The translations under genes and the position numbers were made by a program. Positions 48,401-60,982 of a stretch of DNA of 64,000 nucleotides are shown here, in pieces; positions within the stretch are counted from its first letter, which is position 1; every line of letters starts with the position of its first letter. A model generated the notes under the pieces. It ran no database searches and was not told the DNA's origin. It saw only the letters and a program-made list of their open reading frames with translations. Source of the stretch: Lepas anatifera (taxonomy: Eukaryota; Arthropoda; Thecostraca; Lepadidae); the NCBI GenBank assembly GCA_034440635.1, contig JAOTON010001928.1:62001-126000 (forward strand), written 5' to 3'.

Positions 48401-48475
48401 TGGCACGATGGTCTAGCGGTTAGGGGCCCTGTCTCTTGATCGAGTAGGTCCGGTTCGAATGCGGGGGGTGGCCAC
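48401..48475 (+). tRNA. tRNA-like sequence, decayed (C1)
   Basis: Box A TGGTCTAGCGG (48409-48419) and box B GGTTCGAATGC (48452-48462) are 43 nt apart, as in tRNA genes. Anticodon-like loop CTCTTGA would give CUU (Lys), but the anticodon stem is weak here and the acceptor ends do not pair. A tRNA-derived head is more likely than a working tRNA gene. Confidence 0.5.
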
Positions 48476-48577
48476 GTACTCTTTATTGGTTATTTCAAAG
48501 AAAAGAATGATAAAACTGAGTTTCAGGCTTATGAAGAGATACATTAAGAAAGAAATATGGTTTGCTTTCAGCACATT

Positions 48578-48631
48578 GTCATGCGGCTCTCCTGCGCCGG
48601 TGGGGCGTTAGCCCAGGTCGCAGACCGAAGT
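48578..48631 (+). other. 54-nt 3' terminal module, C version (type example)
   Basis: GTCATGCGGCTCT, outer stem CTGCG/CGCAG, inner stem GGGC with loop GTTA and GCCC, tail ACCGAAGT. It aligns without a gap to the A/B version. The bottom pair of the inner stem is G-C here and C-G in A/B. Confidence 0.8.
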
Positions 48632-49948
48632 CTGTCTGTTGTTGTCTGTCCCGCCTGAGAATTGATGTCAAAGCTCTGAAATTTTTAGGGTGATAGCCCT
48701 CCTGCTCCCGACATTAAGCCCCGATTCGAAATCGAAAATAGTTTTTGAGAAATTTTGGCCCAAACTTTTTCTGTTTTATATTTTTCTAATTTTTACTCCT
48801 TAAGCTGCGAGCTTGAAATTAGTGCCCTTTTCAATAGGTAACAAGGGCCAGCTAGGGAACAAAAATTGAGCTCATCCAATAATATTTATTGCGCAAGAAC
48901 GCTTTATTTTTCACGCGAGCAAAAACCTAATTAAAGTTGATGGCCGACTTGGGCGCTCGAAATATCAGAAGGCAAGCTTCAGTTAGCTGAAAAACAGTTA
49001 CCTAGGGATAGCTAGGTCAATTTTCTTGTGTTTAGGCATAGTTTTGAGTGCAAAACGTAAAATTTTGACCTACTTTTTACAGTTCTTTCGGAAGACTAAA
49101 TTTTGTTTAGTTTCATTTCAACGTTAATATCTCACAATCTAATTGACCGATTTGAGTTTTAATTTCAAATAATGGAAGAACATTGCTTGCACCTGATAAT
49201 ATTTGGAGATGGAAATTGTGAAGGTGAAATTCTTCGTTTTATAGGCATAAATAGAAATTGAGTCAAAAAACTTTTTACTTGCATCTTCCTGGTTCCAAGC
49301 TCTTCTCACTCACAAACTCAGAACTGACATGGCTGAATAGGAAAGTTACTTGCGGTCATTTCGCTCACTTATACTACCCACCTATCTCTAATGGCTTTCG
49401 AGTAATTAGTCCAAAATGTATTACAAGATGCTAAATTTCTTGGACCACCTTTGCTTCTCACCATGGTTTCAAGTCCTTAAAATGGATGGAAGTGGAAGAA
49501 ATTTGGCATGAAGCTAGCTTAGGATCCTAGCTCGACGATACAAGAAATTTCAGCCCAAAAGAATGCTTGGTTCATCTTCTAGAAGCACCTTTATATCGTG
49601 CCTTTTCGGGACAAGCACAGCACCCGGCGCCAGCGGCCCGGCATATTCAGCGGAGTTGTACCAGCCAGTAACCTCCTGACGGGTCACAGCTGTTCAGCTA
49701 GTGGGAGGGTGAGTAGTCTGGAACGGTGGTCTAGTGGTTAGAGGCCCTGTCTCTTAATCAGGTAGGTCCGGTTCGAAACCGGGGGTGACCACGTAATCTT
49801 TATTGGATATTTCAAAGAAAAGAATGATAAAACTGACTTGCAGGCTTATGAAGAGATACATTAAGAACGAAATATGGTTTGCTTTCAACACATTGTCATG
49901 CGGCTCCCCTGCGCCAGTGGGGCGTTAGCCCAGGTCGCAGACCGGAGT
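48632..49948 (+). repeat. Unit C2
   Basis: 1317 bp with the same layout as C1, tRNA-like sequence at 49720-49795 and 3' module at 49895-49948 (tail ACCGGAGT). The following unit starts with A/B-version terminal repeats, so the junction mixes versions. Confidence 0.75.
49720..49795 (+). tRNA. tRNA-like sequence, best preserved (C2)
   Basis: Box A TGGTCTAGTGG (49727-49737), box B GGTTCGAAACC (49770-49780). D stem GGTC/GGCC, anticodon arm CCTGT-CTCTTAA-TCAGG with CTT at the anticodon position (Lys), and T stem TCCGG/CCGGG all form. The acceptor stem does not pair. Read as a tRNA-derived SINE-like promoter inside the element; not a functional tRNA gene. Confidence 0.55.
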
Positions 49949-49956
49949 CTGTCTGT

Positions 49957-50145
49957 CAGAAGCCGGTGACGAACGAAGTAAGAAACGGCTTCTATTCTGA
50001 CAGTTTTTCCGGTCTCGTCGTTGTCTGTTCTTGTTGTCAGAAGCCGGTGACGAACGAAGTAAGAAACGGCTTCTATTCTGACAGTTTTTCCGGTCTCGTC
50101 GTTGTCTGTTGTTGTTGTTGTTGTTGTTCTTGTTGTTGTTGTCTG
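49957..50145 (+). repeat. Terminal tandem repeats R4
   Basis: Two A/B-version copies (AGAAGCCGGTGAC, hairpin, TTTTT at 50004-50008, CCGGTCTCGTCG) followed by a TTG/TTC triplet run. Confidence 0.8.
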
Positions 50146-51297
50146 TTCTGAGCGCTGGTATCAGAGACCTAAAACTTTTGTGGATAGAAGGCACTTCCAC
50201 ATGAATAAGCACCACGGTTATCAATTTTCAAAATTTTCAAAATTTTGCCCAGAATTTTGCATTATGTGATTTTTAACTTTTATTTTTCTATTTTTTGCCA
50301 ATTCATCTACAATCTTCAAACTTGCACCCTTTTACATCAGACGAATTTGTAGTTGACACAAAAAGTTGGAAAGAAAAAGCTTTAAATTTAAGGCTCTAAA
50401 TTAGCTTTTAAACTTTGCACCCTAAATTTGGCATAAAACTCATGGTCTAAACTACAGGCTCGAAATATCTGACGCTACAGCAGTTCAGGTTCTGAGTCAA
50501 ATATCAACGTAAAGGCCGATTTGTGCAGTACTGCACAAACACAGAAACAAAACAAAAACGGAAATTTAAGGGTCCTTTTTGGCCCATTCCGTGAAGGTCT
50601 GCATTTCCCAAAATATCATGCAAACCCTTATATTTTCCGATCTAATTGATAAAAATTAGGTCCCATTTCAGATAATAAAAGAGAATAGCCTCCTTTATTA
50701 TATATTTAGAGATAAAAACTTTCAGACTGAAACTTTTTATTTTATAGGCAAAAATAAAATATAAGTTTTTTAAATTTTTATTCTCAGCCCCCTGGTTTCC
50801 AGACCATGATAGCTACGGTATTGAACTTAACACGGCTGGATAGAAAACTTCGTTGCCGTCATTTTTCTCACTCATACCCCCACTTATCTCTTACGGCTTC
50901 CGCGCTATAAGCCGTAAAATACATTTCAAAGTGGTAATTTTATCAGTTCATTTTTGTTTCACACCGGGGTTTAGGGTGGTTAGAGTCATTGGAGGGAAAT
51001 GAAATTTTGCATGCAGCTAGGTAAGAGACATATGTCGACATTCCATCTGCATAGATATCAATGAAACACCAAGTTACCTTTACAAACATGCCGTTTCTCC
51101 ACGCATCGTTGTAGCAAATCACCACGCGTCACCCCTGCGTCCACGCCGCGGCAACGCCGGCGATCGGCGCGGCCGTTTCTGTTTATTCATGGTCTGGTAA
51201 AAAAGTACCCAATACTACCCATAATGCATCACAAGTAATTAGAGTACCGTAAAAGTCCGAGTTTACAATAAGAGTATTATGTTTCTGTTTTTGGACC

Positions 51298-51717
51298 ATG
51301 GGTGGATCCAGGCAATAATTAGGCTAGGTGCCCCCCACTCTTCTCCCCCATCCCCCTCCCCCAACCCTCAATCGACCATCGGCGCCCTCTGAAATTGTAA
51401 AGACACGCCTCTCAAGGACGATGACGCTCCCTGAAATGTCGCTTCCCATACGCGGATCCAGGATTGCCTATCGGGGGCGAGGTGGAAGGGGAAACTTCCT
51501 GGTGGGCGCTATCTACACCAGGGACGCCACTTTTGGCCGGAAAAACCTATCAAGTAAGCGCTAAAACCTATCAGTAGACCCCGATACCTGCATCTCGGGG
51601 AAAACGACATTTCAGGGGGGTGCCATCGAACTTTCCAGGGTTTTCCGGGACAATTTCAGGGGGCGCTAAGATTCTATAGGGGGCATCTGTCCCCTTTCCC
51701 CCTTGGATCCGCCTATG
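51298..51717. mobile_element. hAT-like MITE with inverted half-copy (A7)
   Basis: Same arrangement and private variants as A3. Confidence 0.6.
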
Positions 51718-51751
51718 TCGTTTCGGGGGGCACGGAGGTGGGGTCGTTACG

Positions 51752-53843
51752 GGTGTGGGGGTAAGGAGCTCGAGCATAAGCGGATCCAGGACATCAGCAT
51801 AGGGGTAGGGGCTAAAGAGTTCGAGCATAGGCGGACCCAGGACATCAGTACGAGGGTGGGGCTAGGGAGTTAGAGCATAGGCGGATCCAGGACATCGGTA
51901 CGAGGGTCAGGCTAGGGAGTTAGAGCATAGGCGGATCCAGGGCATTAGTACGGGGATGAGGCTAAGCAGCTGAGCATTAGCGGATTCAGGACATCAGTAC
52001 GGGGTGAGACTCGGAAGTTCCAGCATAGGCAGATCCAGGACATCAGTAGGGGGGTAGGGGCTACGGAGTTCGAGCATAGGCGGATCCAGGACATCAGTAG
52101 TGGGGTCGGGGCTATGGAGTTCGAGCATAGGCGAATCCAGGATATTAGTACGGGGATGGGGCTAAGGAGATCGAGCATAAGCGGATCTAGGACATCTGTA
52201 CGGGGGTGGAGATAAGGAGTTCGAGCATAGGCTGATCCAGGACATCAGTATGGGTGTGGGGCAAAGGAGCTCGAGCAGAGGCGGATCTAGGACATCAGTA
52301 CGGCGGTGGGGCTAAAGGGCTTGAGTATAGGCGGATCAAGGACATCAGTACGGGGGTGAGGCTAAGGAGCTCGAGCATAAGCGGATCCAGGATATCAGCA
52401 CGTGGGTAGAGGCTAAAGAGTTCAAGCATAGGCGGATCCAGGACATCAATACTGGGGTGGGGCTAAGAAGCTCGATCATAAACGGAGTCAGCTGATCAGT
52501 ACGGGGGTGGGGCTCGGGAGCTCGAGCATAGTCGGATCCAGGGCATCAGTAGGGGTTGGGGGCTAAGTAGTTCGAGCATAGGTGGATCCAGGGCAGTACA
52601 GAGGTGGGGCTACGGAGTTCGAGCATAGGCGGATCCAGGACATCAGTAAGGGGTGGGGTAAGGAGCTCGAGCATAGGCGGATCCAGGACATCAGTGGAAG
52701 GGGGGGTAGGGGCTACGGAGTTCGAGCATAGGCAGATCCAGGACATCAGTAAGAAGGTGGGGTAAGGAGCTCGAGCATAGCCGGATCCAGGACATCAGTA
52801 GGGAGGTAGGGGCTAAGGAGTTCGAGCATAGGCGGATCCAGGACATCAGTACGGAGGTGGGGCTAAGAAGTTCGAGCATAGGCAGATCCAGGACATCTGT
52901 ACGGGGGTGGGGCTAAAGAGCTGGAGCATAGGCGGATCCAGGACATCAGTATGGGTGTGGGGCTAAGGAGCTCGAGCAGAGGCGGATCCAGGGCATCAGT
53001 ACGGGGATGGGGCTAAGGGGTTCGAGCATAGGCGGATAAAGGACATCAGTACAGAGGTGGGGCTAAGGAGCTCAAGCATAAGCGGATCCAGGACATCAGC
53101 ACAGGGGTAGGGGCTAAAGAGTTCGAGCATAGGCGGATCCAGGACATCAGTACGGGGGTGGGGCTAAGGAGCTCGAGCATAGGCGGAGCCAGGATATCAG
53201 TACGGGGTTAGAGGCTAAGGAGTTTGAGCATAGGCGGATCCAGCATATCGGTACGGGGATGGGGCTAAGGAGATCCAGCATAGATGGATCCAGGACATCT
53301 GTACGGAGGTGGGGCTAAGGAGCTCGAGCATAGGCGGATCCATGACATCAGTATGGGTGTCGGGCTAAGGAGCTCGAGCAGAGGCGGATCCAGGACATCA
53401 GTACGGGGCTGGGGCTAAGGGGCTCGAGTATAGGTGGATCAAAGACATCAGTACGGGGGTGGGGCTAAGGAGCTCGAGCATAAGCGGATCCAGGACATCA
53501 AGGGGCTAAAGAGTTTAAACAGTTAGGGGCTAAAGAGTTAAAACATAAGCGGATCCAGGACATCAGTACGGGGCTGGGGCTAAGGAGTTCGAGCATAAGC
53601 GGATTCAGGACATCAGTATGTGGGTGGGGCTCGGGAGCTCGAGCATAGGCGGATCCAGGACATCAGTAGGGGTAGGGGCTAAGGAGTTCAAGCATAGGCG
53701 GATCCAGGGCAGTATAGAGGTGGGGCTACGGAGTTCGAGCATAGGCAGATCCAGGACATATGTAAGGGGGTGGGGTAAGGAGCTCGAGCATAGGTGGATC
53801 CAGGACATCAGTTCGGTGGTTGGGCTGAGGTCTCGAGCTGGGG
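51752..53843. repeat. 50-bp minisatellite array M11
   Basis: About 42 units. Variant order closely follows M3 and M12, including the GGGGTAGGGGCTAC runs and the decayed GAGTTTAAACA patch near 53510. Confidence 0.9.
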
Positions 53844-54251
53844 CATAACTCGGTAACAAATAGGCTGAATTGGGTGAAAATCTGCAGGTATAGGTGAAAT
53901 ACCGTCGGAAAACCCATCATATTTTATATTGTATCTCCTTTCTTCTCGTCATGCCCAGTCTTTGCTTAACAAAACAAACATTATGCGTGTGTTTATTTAT
54001 TTGATGACATGAACAGAGGGCAAGCGTGGTGCGGTATGCAGAGACATGCTAATTTAGGAAAACATGGGCCTAGACAGGGGATTGAATGGAGCCATAATGA
54101 GAACACAAAACCTAAAACTCAAATATTGCGTTGTTATAAGTATCAAACTGCTGAAAACACTCGCCTGTCAATCGAATTGTTTGGCTAACGTACATTGTCA
54201 CCGGCTTCACCTGCGCCGGAGCGGCACCTGCCGAGGCCGCAGGCCGAGGTT

Positions 54252-54345
54252 GTCAGAAGCCGGTGACGAACGAAGTGAGAAACGGCTTCTATACTGACAG
54301 TTTTTCGTTCTCTGTTGTCCGTAGTAGTAGTAGTAGTAGTAGTTG
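54252..54345 (+). repeat. Terminal repeat R5
   Basis: Single A/B-version copy (AGAAGCCGGTGAC with CGGCTTCT), TTTTT, then a TAG triplet run and TTGTTG. It follows the module ending GGCCGAGGTT. Confidence 0.75.
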
Positions 54346-55869
54346 TTGTCTGTTCTGAGGACTGGTATCAGATACTTGAAACTTGCAGGGACGAAAGGCA
54401 GGAAACCATAAAAAATCCCGACGGCTGCAGATTTTCGAATTTTGCAAAAACTTTTCCAAAATTTTGAATTATATTTTTATAAACTTTTATTTTTCTATTT
54501 TTCTATTTTTAGTCTACAGCTCTCAAACTTACACTCTTTTACACACAATCAATTACCATTTGTTGCTCAAAGTTTGAAGCAAAAAATCCAAATTTGTACT
54601 TCCAAAAAGATTTTTTGAAACTTTTACCTCCAACTTGAAGTGAAATGCATTACCAAAGTTATAAGTTTGAAATATCTGAAGATATGATGCTAGGTGTTCC
54701 AAACCGGATTTTTACAGACAGAATGGACTGTGCATTACTGCATAGACACTAAACTGAACCAAAAGCATAATTTTGAAGGTCAGTTTTGGCCCTTTTTCCA
54801 AAACATTGCAATTATGCCCTAAAACTTTAAAACCATATAACTTTCAAAATTCTGGACATTTTTTAACGCAATTTTTTTTGTTTGGTTGGGTATTGTAATT
54901 ACAACAACATATTCTAAATGCAAATTTCTGAGTTAATGGGAAATATTTTTCTGCAAAAATACAATATTTTTTTTTTTTTGGGAATTTAGGACTACATATT
55001 TCCAAATTTTCTTTTCGAAATTGGTACCAAAAAAAAGCCCGGCTCAAGTTCTACAACCGTCTGCCTGACCATACCCGCGCGTCTCCCATAGGTTTTGAGC
55101 TATATGATGATAAAGACTGAATTTGATGCGGTTTTCATAGGTTATAATAGATTCATCACGTTCTAAAGTGCCTTTATGCTCAACTGAGATAGATGGCTCT
55201 CTCTATACTTTTAGTATGGGAAATTATGAGCTCTGCCGTTTTTGTTTCATGACGCTCCGACGATTAGTTCGCCACTGAGGGGCAAAATACTTCGGTCCCG
55301 TTTTTCCCGCAGCAGTAGTGACGTCATTCTGCCCTTCTTGCATGGACCTTCTGTGCTGCGGCAGTGGGCTGCAGCCGGTAAATGCGTGCAAGAAAGGCAT
55401 AACATTTTTATCCGAGTGCATACAGCGGGTGGCTAGCCGGTCGGGGCGGACGGGAACCTGACTAGAGGGCAGAGGGTGCCGAGGCGTGTTTAGAGATCCG
55501 AAGAAGTGAGCAGTGATGCACTCAGGTATCTAGGGAACGGTAGCAGGGTCCAGAGGCGTGCTGAGATAGCTCATGGGAAACATTTCGGACGGGGGAGCAG
55601 TGAGGATGGGGGCTGGTACGGGACTGGAGCCTTCCCCGCCATTGCCTCGGAACAGCTTCTGTGTTTGTATTAACCATAGATATTCTGACATTGGGGGGGA
55701 GATCAGCCCTTAGCTCCGCCCATTGCATCTACCACCATTTAAATAGCCACCATGTATATATATATAAGCATATGAAAGATTGAAGATTTCGTTGCACTCC
55801 GTACAAAATTACCGAACAATATCAATGAGAGGCAATCGACCATGCAGATTTCGAATGTGGTATTCAGGT

Positions 55870-56480
55870 CAACAAAAGGTCACTGCGCATGCGCACTGAA
55901 ACTAATGGTAACAGAGGCTATCTCGGCAACCTACGGGTCGATTTTCTTGAAATTTTGTGAACAGAAGAATATAACGAAATGTAAGTAAAAAATGTCATTG
56001 AAGCTGCACTGCTCTGCGCATGCGCAGCAGAAATTATGAAAATAAGCCTGAAAGGCGAGGATATTTCAGAGGAGTACCTGAACAGAGGGAAAGCCAACGT
56101 GCTTAAAGTTAGTATGAATGTTTTGTCACCCTTGGTAACAACAAAGGTCAGTGCGCATGTGCCTTAGAACTTATGGTCATGGAGGCTATCTCGGGAGCCA
56201 ATAGACCGATTTCGCTCAAATTTTTGCGAGTAAAAGCAGAATAGCATCTGCTAATCCTAATTGATGGCATTATGACGCTGCACTATTATGCGCATGTGCA
56301 GTAGGAATTCTAAGGAATAATAGGCTCTAAGGGATCATTTAGACCAGGAGACAAACAAACTGCATATAAACATGCTTCAGTCAACTATAACGGTATCTAT
56401 GCTCTCATTCACTGCAGACGTTATTGCGCATGCGGACTGGGAGTAGGGTAACCGAAGCTAACTCGTTAACAAATTGGCTG
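55870..56480 (+). repeat. 137-bp NRF1-type repeat block (B5)
   Basis: Five sites as in B1. The third is TGCGCATGTGCC and the last TGCGCATGCGGA. Confidence 0.7.
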
Positions 56481-58028
56481 AATTGGGTGAAAATCTGCAG
56501 GTATAGGTGAAATACGGTCGGCAAACCCATCATATTTTATAATGTATCTCCTTTCTTCTGGTCATGCCCAGTCTTTACTTAACAAAACAACCATTATACG
56601 TGTGTTTATCTATTTGATGACATGAATAGAGGGCAAACGTGACGCAGTGTGCAGAGACATGCTAATGTAGAAAAACATGGGCTTACACAGGGGATTGAAT
56701 GGAGCCATAATGAGAACACAAAACCTAAAACTCCAACATTGCGTTGTTATCAGTATCAAACTGCTGAAAACACTCGCCTGTCAATCGAACTGTTTGGCTG
56801 ACGTACATTGTCACCGGCTTCTCCTGCGCCGGAGCGGCACCTGCCGAGGCCGCAGGCCGAGGTTGTTGTTGTCTGTTCTGAGCGCTGGTATCAGAGACCT
56901 AAAACTTTTGTGGATGGAAGGCACTTCCACATGAATAAGCACCACGGTTGTCAATTTTCAAAATTTTCAAAATTTTGCCCAGAATTTTGCATTATGTGAT
57001 TTTTAACTTTTATTTTTCTATTTTTTGCCAATTCATCTACAATCTTCAAACTTGCACCCTTTTACATCAGACGAATTTGTAGTTGACACAAAAAGTTGGA
57101 AAGAAAAAGCTTTAAATTTAGGGCTCTAAATTAGCTTTTAAACTTTGCACCCTAAATTTGGCATAAAACTCATGGTCTAAACTACAGGCTCGAAATATCT
57201 GACGCTACAGCAGTTCAGGTTCTGAGTCAATTATTAACGTAAAGGCCGATTTGTGCAGTACTGCACAAACACAGAAACAAAACAAAAACGGAAATTTAAG
57301 GGTCCTTTTTGGCCCATTCCGTGAAGGTCTGCATTTCCCAAAATATCATTCAAACCCTTATATTTTCCGATCTAATTGATAAAAATTAGGTCCCATTTCA
57401 GATAATAAAAGAGAATAGCCTCCTTTATTATATATTTAGAGATAAAAACTTTCAGACTGAAACTTTTTATTTTATAGGCAAAAATAAAATATAAGTTTTT
57501 AAAATTTTTATTCTCAGCCCCCTGGTTTCCAGACCATGATAGCTACCGTATTGAACTTAACACGGCTAGATAGAAAACTTTGTTGCCGTAATTTTTCTCA
57601 CTCCATACCCCCCACTTATCTCTTACGGCTTCCGCGCTATAAGCCGTAAAATACATTTCAAAGTGGTAATTTTATCAGTTCATTTTTGTTTCACACCGGG
57701 GTTTAGGGTGGTTAGAGTCATTGGAGGGAAATGAAATTTTGCATGCAGCTAGGTAAGAGACATATGTCGACATTCCATCTGCATAGATATCAATGAAACA
57801 CCAAGTTACCTTTACAAACATGCCGTTTCTCCACGCATCGTTGTAGCAAATCACCACGCGTCACCCCTGCGTCCACGCCGCGGCAACGCCGGCGATCGGC
57901 GCGGCCGTTTCTGTTTATTTATGGTCTGGTAAAAAAGTACCCAATACTACCCATAATGCATCACAAGTAATTAGAGTACCGTAAAATTCCGAGTTTACAA
58001 TAAGAGTATTATGTTTCTGTTTTTGGAC

Positions 58029-58448
58029 CATGGGTGGATCCAGGCAATAATTAGGCTAGGTGCCCCCCCACTCTTCTCCCCCATCCCCCTCCCCAACCCT
58101 CAATCGACCATCGGCGCCCTCTGAAATTGTAAAGACACGCCTCTCAAGGACGATGACGCTCCCTGAAATGTCGCTTCCCATACGCGGATCCAGGATTGCC
58201 TATCGGGGGCGAGGTGGAAGGGGAAACTTCCTGGTGGGCGCTATCTACACCAGGGACGCCACTTTTGGCCGGAAAAACCTATCAAGTAGGCGCTAAAACC
58301 TATCAGTAGACCCCGATACCTGCATCTCGGGGAAAACGACATTTCAGGGGGTGCCATCGAACTTTCCAGGGTTTTCCGGGACAATTTCAGGGGGCGCTAA
58401 GATTCTATGGGGGGCACCTGTCCCCTTTCCCCCTTGGATCCGCCTATG
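58029..58448. mobile_element. hAT-like MITE with inverted half-copy (A8)
   Basis: Inverted half from 58029, forward element from about 58180, ending GGATCCGCCTATG. Confidence 0.6.
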
Positions 58449-58482
58449 TCGTTTCGGGGGGGCACGGAGGTGGGGTCGTTAC

Positions 58483-60575
58483 GGGTGTGGGCGTAAGGAG
58501 CTCGAGCATAAGCGGATCCAGGACATCAGCATGGGGGTAGGGGCTAAAGAGTTCGAGCATAGGCGGACCCAGGACATCAGTACGAGGGTGGGGCTAGGGA
58601 GTTAGAGCATAGGCGGATCCAGGACATCGGTACGAGGGTCAGGCTAGGGAGTTAGAGCATAGGCGGATCCAGGGCATTAGTACGGGGATGAGGCTAAGCA
58701 GCTGAGCATTAGCGGATTCAGGACATCAGTACGGGGTGAGACTCGGAAGTTCCAGCATAGGCGGATCCAGGACATCAGTAGGGGGTAGGGGCTAGGGAGT
58801 TCGAGCATAGGCGGATCCAGGGCATCAGTAGGGGGGTCGGGGCTACGGAGTTCGGGCATAGGCGGATCCAGGATATTAGTACGGGGATGGGGCTAAGGAG
58901 ATCGAGCATAAGCGGATCTAGGACATCTGTACGGGGGTGGAGATAAGGAGCTCGAGCGTAGGCTGATCCAGGACATCAGTATGGGTGTGGGGCTAAGGAG
59001 CTCGAGCAGAGGCGGATCTAGGACATCAGTACGGCGGTGGGGCTAAAGGGCTTGAGTATAGGCGGATCAAGGACATCAGTACGGGGGTGAGGCTAAGGAG
59101 CTCGAGCATAAACGGATCCAGGATATCAGCACGTGGGTAGGGGCTAAAGAGTTCAAGCATAGGCGGATCCAGGACATCAATACGGGGGTGGGGCTACGAA
59201 GCTCGAGCATAAACGGAGTCAGCTGATCAGTACGGGGGTGGGGCTCGGGAGCTCGAGCATAGTCGGATCCAGGGCATCAGTAGGGGGTGGGGGCTAAGTA
59301 GTTCGAGCATAGGTGGATCCAGGGCAGTACAGAGGTGGGGCTACGGAGTTCGAGCATAGGCGGATCCAGGACATCAGTAAGGGGGTGGGGTAAGGAGCTC
59401 GAGCATAGCCGGATCCAGGACATCAGTGGAAGGGGGGTTACGGGCTACGGAGTTCGAGCATAGTCAGATCCAGGACATCAGTAAGAAGGTGGGGTAAGGA
59501 TCTCGAGCATAGCCGGATCCAGGACATCAGTAGGGAGGTAGGGGCTAAGGAGTTCGAGCATAGGCGGATCCAGGACATCAGTACGGAGGTGGGGCTAAGA
59601 AGTTCGAGCATTGGCAGATCCAGGACATCTGTACGGGGGTGGGGCTAAAGAGCTGGAGCATAGGCGGATCCAGGACATCAGTATGGGTGTGGGGCTAAGG
59701 AGCTCGAGCAGAGGCGGATCCAGGGCATCAGTACGGGGATGGGGCTAAGGGTTTCGAGTATAGGCGGATAAAGGACATCAGTACAGAGGTGGGGCTAAGG
59801 AGCTCAAGCATAAGCGGATCCAGGACATCAGCATAGGGGTAGGGGCTAAAGAGTTCGAGCATAGGCGGATCCAGGACATCAGTACGGGGGTGGGGCTAAG
59901 GAGCTCGAGCATAGGCGGAGCCAGGATATCAGTACGGGGTTAGAGGCTAAGGAGTTTGAGCATAGGCGGATCCAGCATATCGGTACGGAGATGGGGCTAA
60001 GGAGATCCAGCATAGACGGATCCAGGACATCTGTACGGAGGTGGGGCTAAGGAGCTCGAGCATAGGCGGATCCATGACATCAGTATGGGTGTCGGGCTAA
60101 GGAGCTCGAGCAGAGGCGGATCCAGGACATCAGTACGGGGCTGGGCCTAAGGGGCTCGAGTATAGGTGGATCAAAGACATCAGTACGGGGGTGGGGCTAA
60201 GGAGCTCGAGCATAAGCGGATCCAGGACATCAAGGGGCTAAAGAGTTTAAACAGGTAGGGGCTAAAGAGTTAAAACATAAGCGGATCCAGGACATCAGTA
60301 CGGGGGTGGGGCTAAGGAGTTCGAGCATAAGCGGATTCAGGACATCAGTATGTGGGTGGGGCTCGGGAGCTCGAGCTTAGGCGGATCCAGGACATCAGTA
60401 GGGGTAGGGGCTAAGGAGTTCAAGCATAGGCGGACCCAGGGCAGTATAGAGGTGGGGCTACCGAGTTCGAGCATAGGCAGATCCAGGACATATGTAAGGG
60501 GGTGGGGTAAGGAGCTCGAGCATAGGTGGATCCAGGACATCAGTTCGGTGGTGGGGCTGAGGTCTCGAGCTGGGG
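58483..60575. repeat. 50-bp minisatellite array M12
   Basis: About 42 units in nearly the same variant order as M11. Confidence 0.9.
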
Positions 60576-60982
60576 CATAACTTGGTAACAAATAGGCTGA
60601 ATTGGGTGAAAATCTGCAGGTATAGGTGAAATACCGTCGGAAAACCCATCATATTTTATATTGTATCTCCTTTCTTCTCGTCATGCCCAGTCTTTGCTTA
60701 TTAAAACAAACATTATGCGTGTGTTTATTTATTTGATGACATGAACAGAGGGCAAGCGTGGTGCGGTATGCAGAGACATGCTAATTTAGGAAAACATGGG
60801 CCTAGACAGGGTATTGAATGGAGCCATAATGAAAACACAAAACCTAAAACTCAAACATTGCGTCGTTATAAGTATCAAACTGCTGAAAACACTTGCCTGT
60901 CAATCGAACTGTTTGGCTAACGTACATTGTCACCGGCTTCTCCTGCGCCGGAGCGGCACCTGCCGAGGCCGCAGGCCGAGGT

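Larger units (their letters stand above)
47306..48631 (+). repeat. Unit C1 (compact form)
   Basis: 1326 bp: TCTGTCTGTTGTTG, body starting CTGTCCCGCCTGAG, GC-rich end (CACCCGGCGCCAGCGG), tRNA-like sequence, then the C-version 3' module (48578-48631). There is no MITE, minisatellite or 137-bp repeat, so C looks like the minimal unit of the family. About 90% similar to C2 by eye. Confidence 0.75.
49949..54250 (+). repeat. Unit A7
   Basis: Terminal repeats R4, A body (50140-51297), MITE pair, minisatellite M11, tail, head and 3' module (54197-54250). Nearly identical to A3 and A8. Confidence 0.7.
54251..56873 (+). repeat. Unit B5
   Basis: One terminal repeat (R5), TAG run, B body, promoter-like stretch with TGACGTCA near 55319, 137-bp repeats, tail, head and 3' module (56820-56873). 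Near-copy of B1. Confidence 0.7.
56874..60982 (+). repeat. Unit A8
   Basis: Short TTG run, A body (56880-58028), MITE pair, minisatellite M12, tail, head and 3' module (60929-60982). Matches A7 closely across body, MITE and minisatellite. Confidence 0.7.

Noticed and set aside
48401..48475. Functional tRNA-Lys genes at 48401, 49720 and 62080
   Set aside because: The acceptor stem does not pair in any copy and all three are embedded at the same place in a repeat unit; better read as a tRNA-derived segment.
5737..60591. Many 60-124 codon frames reading SWIRLCSSSLAP or RRIQDIST-type repeats
   Set aside because: All lie in the 50-51 bp minisatellite, occur on both strands and change frame with unit length. 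They are not protein-coding.
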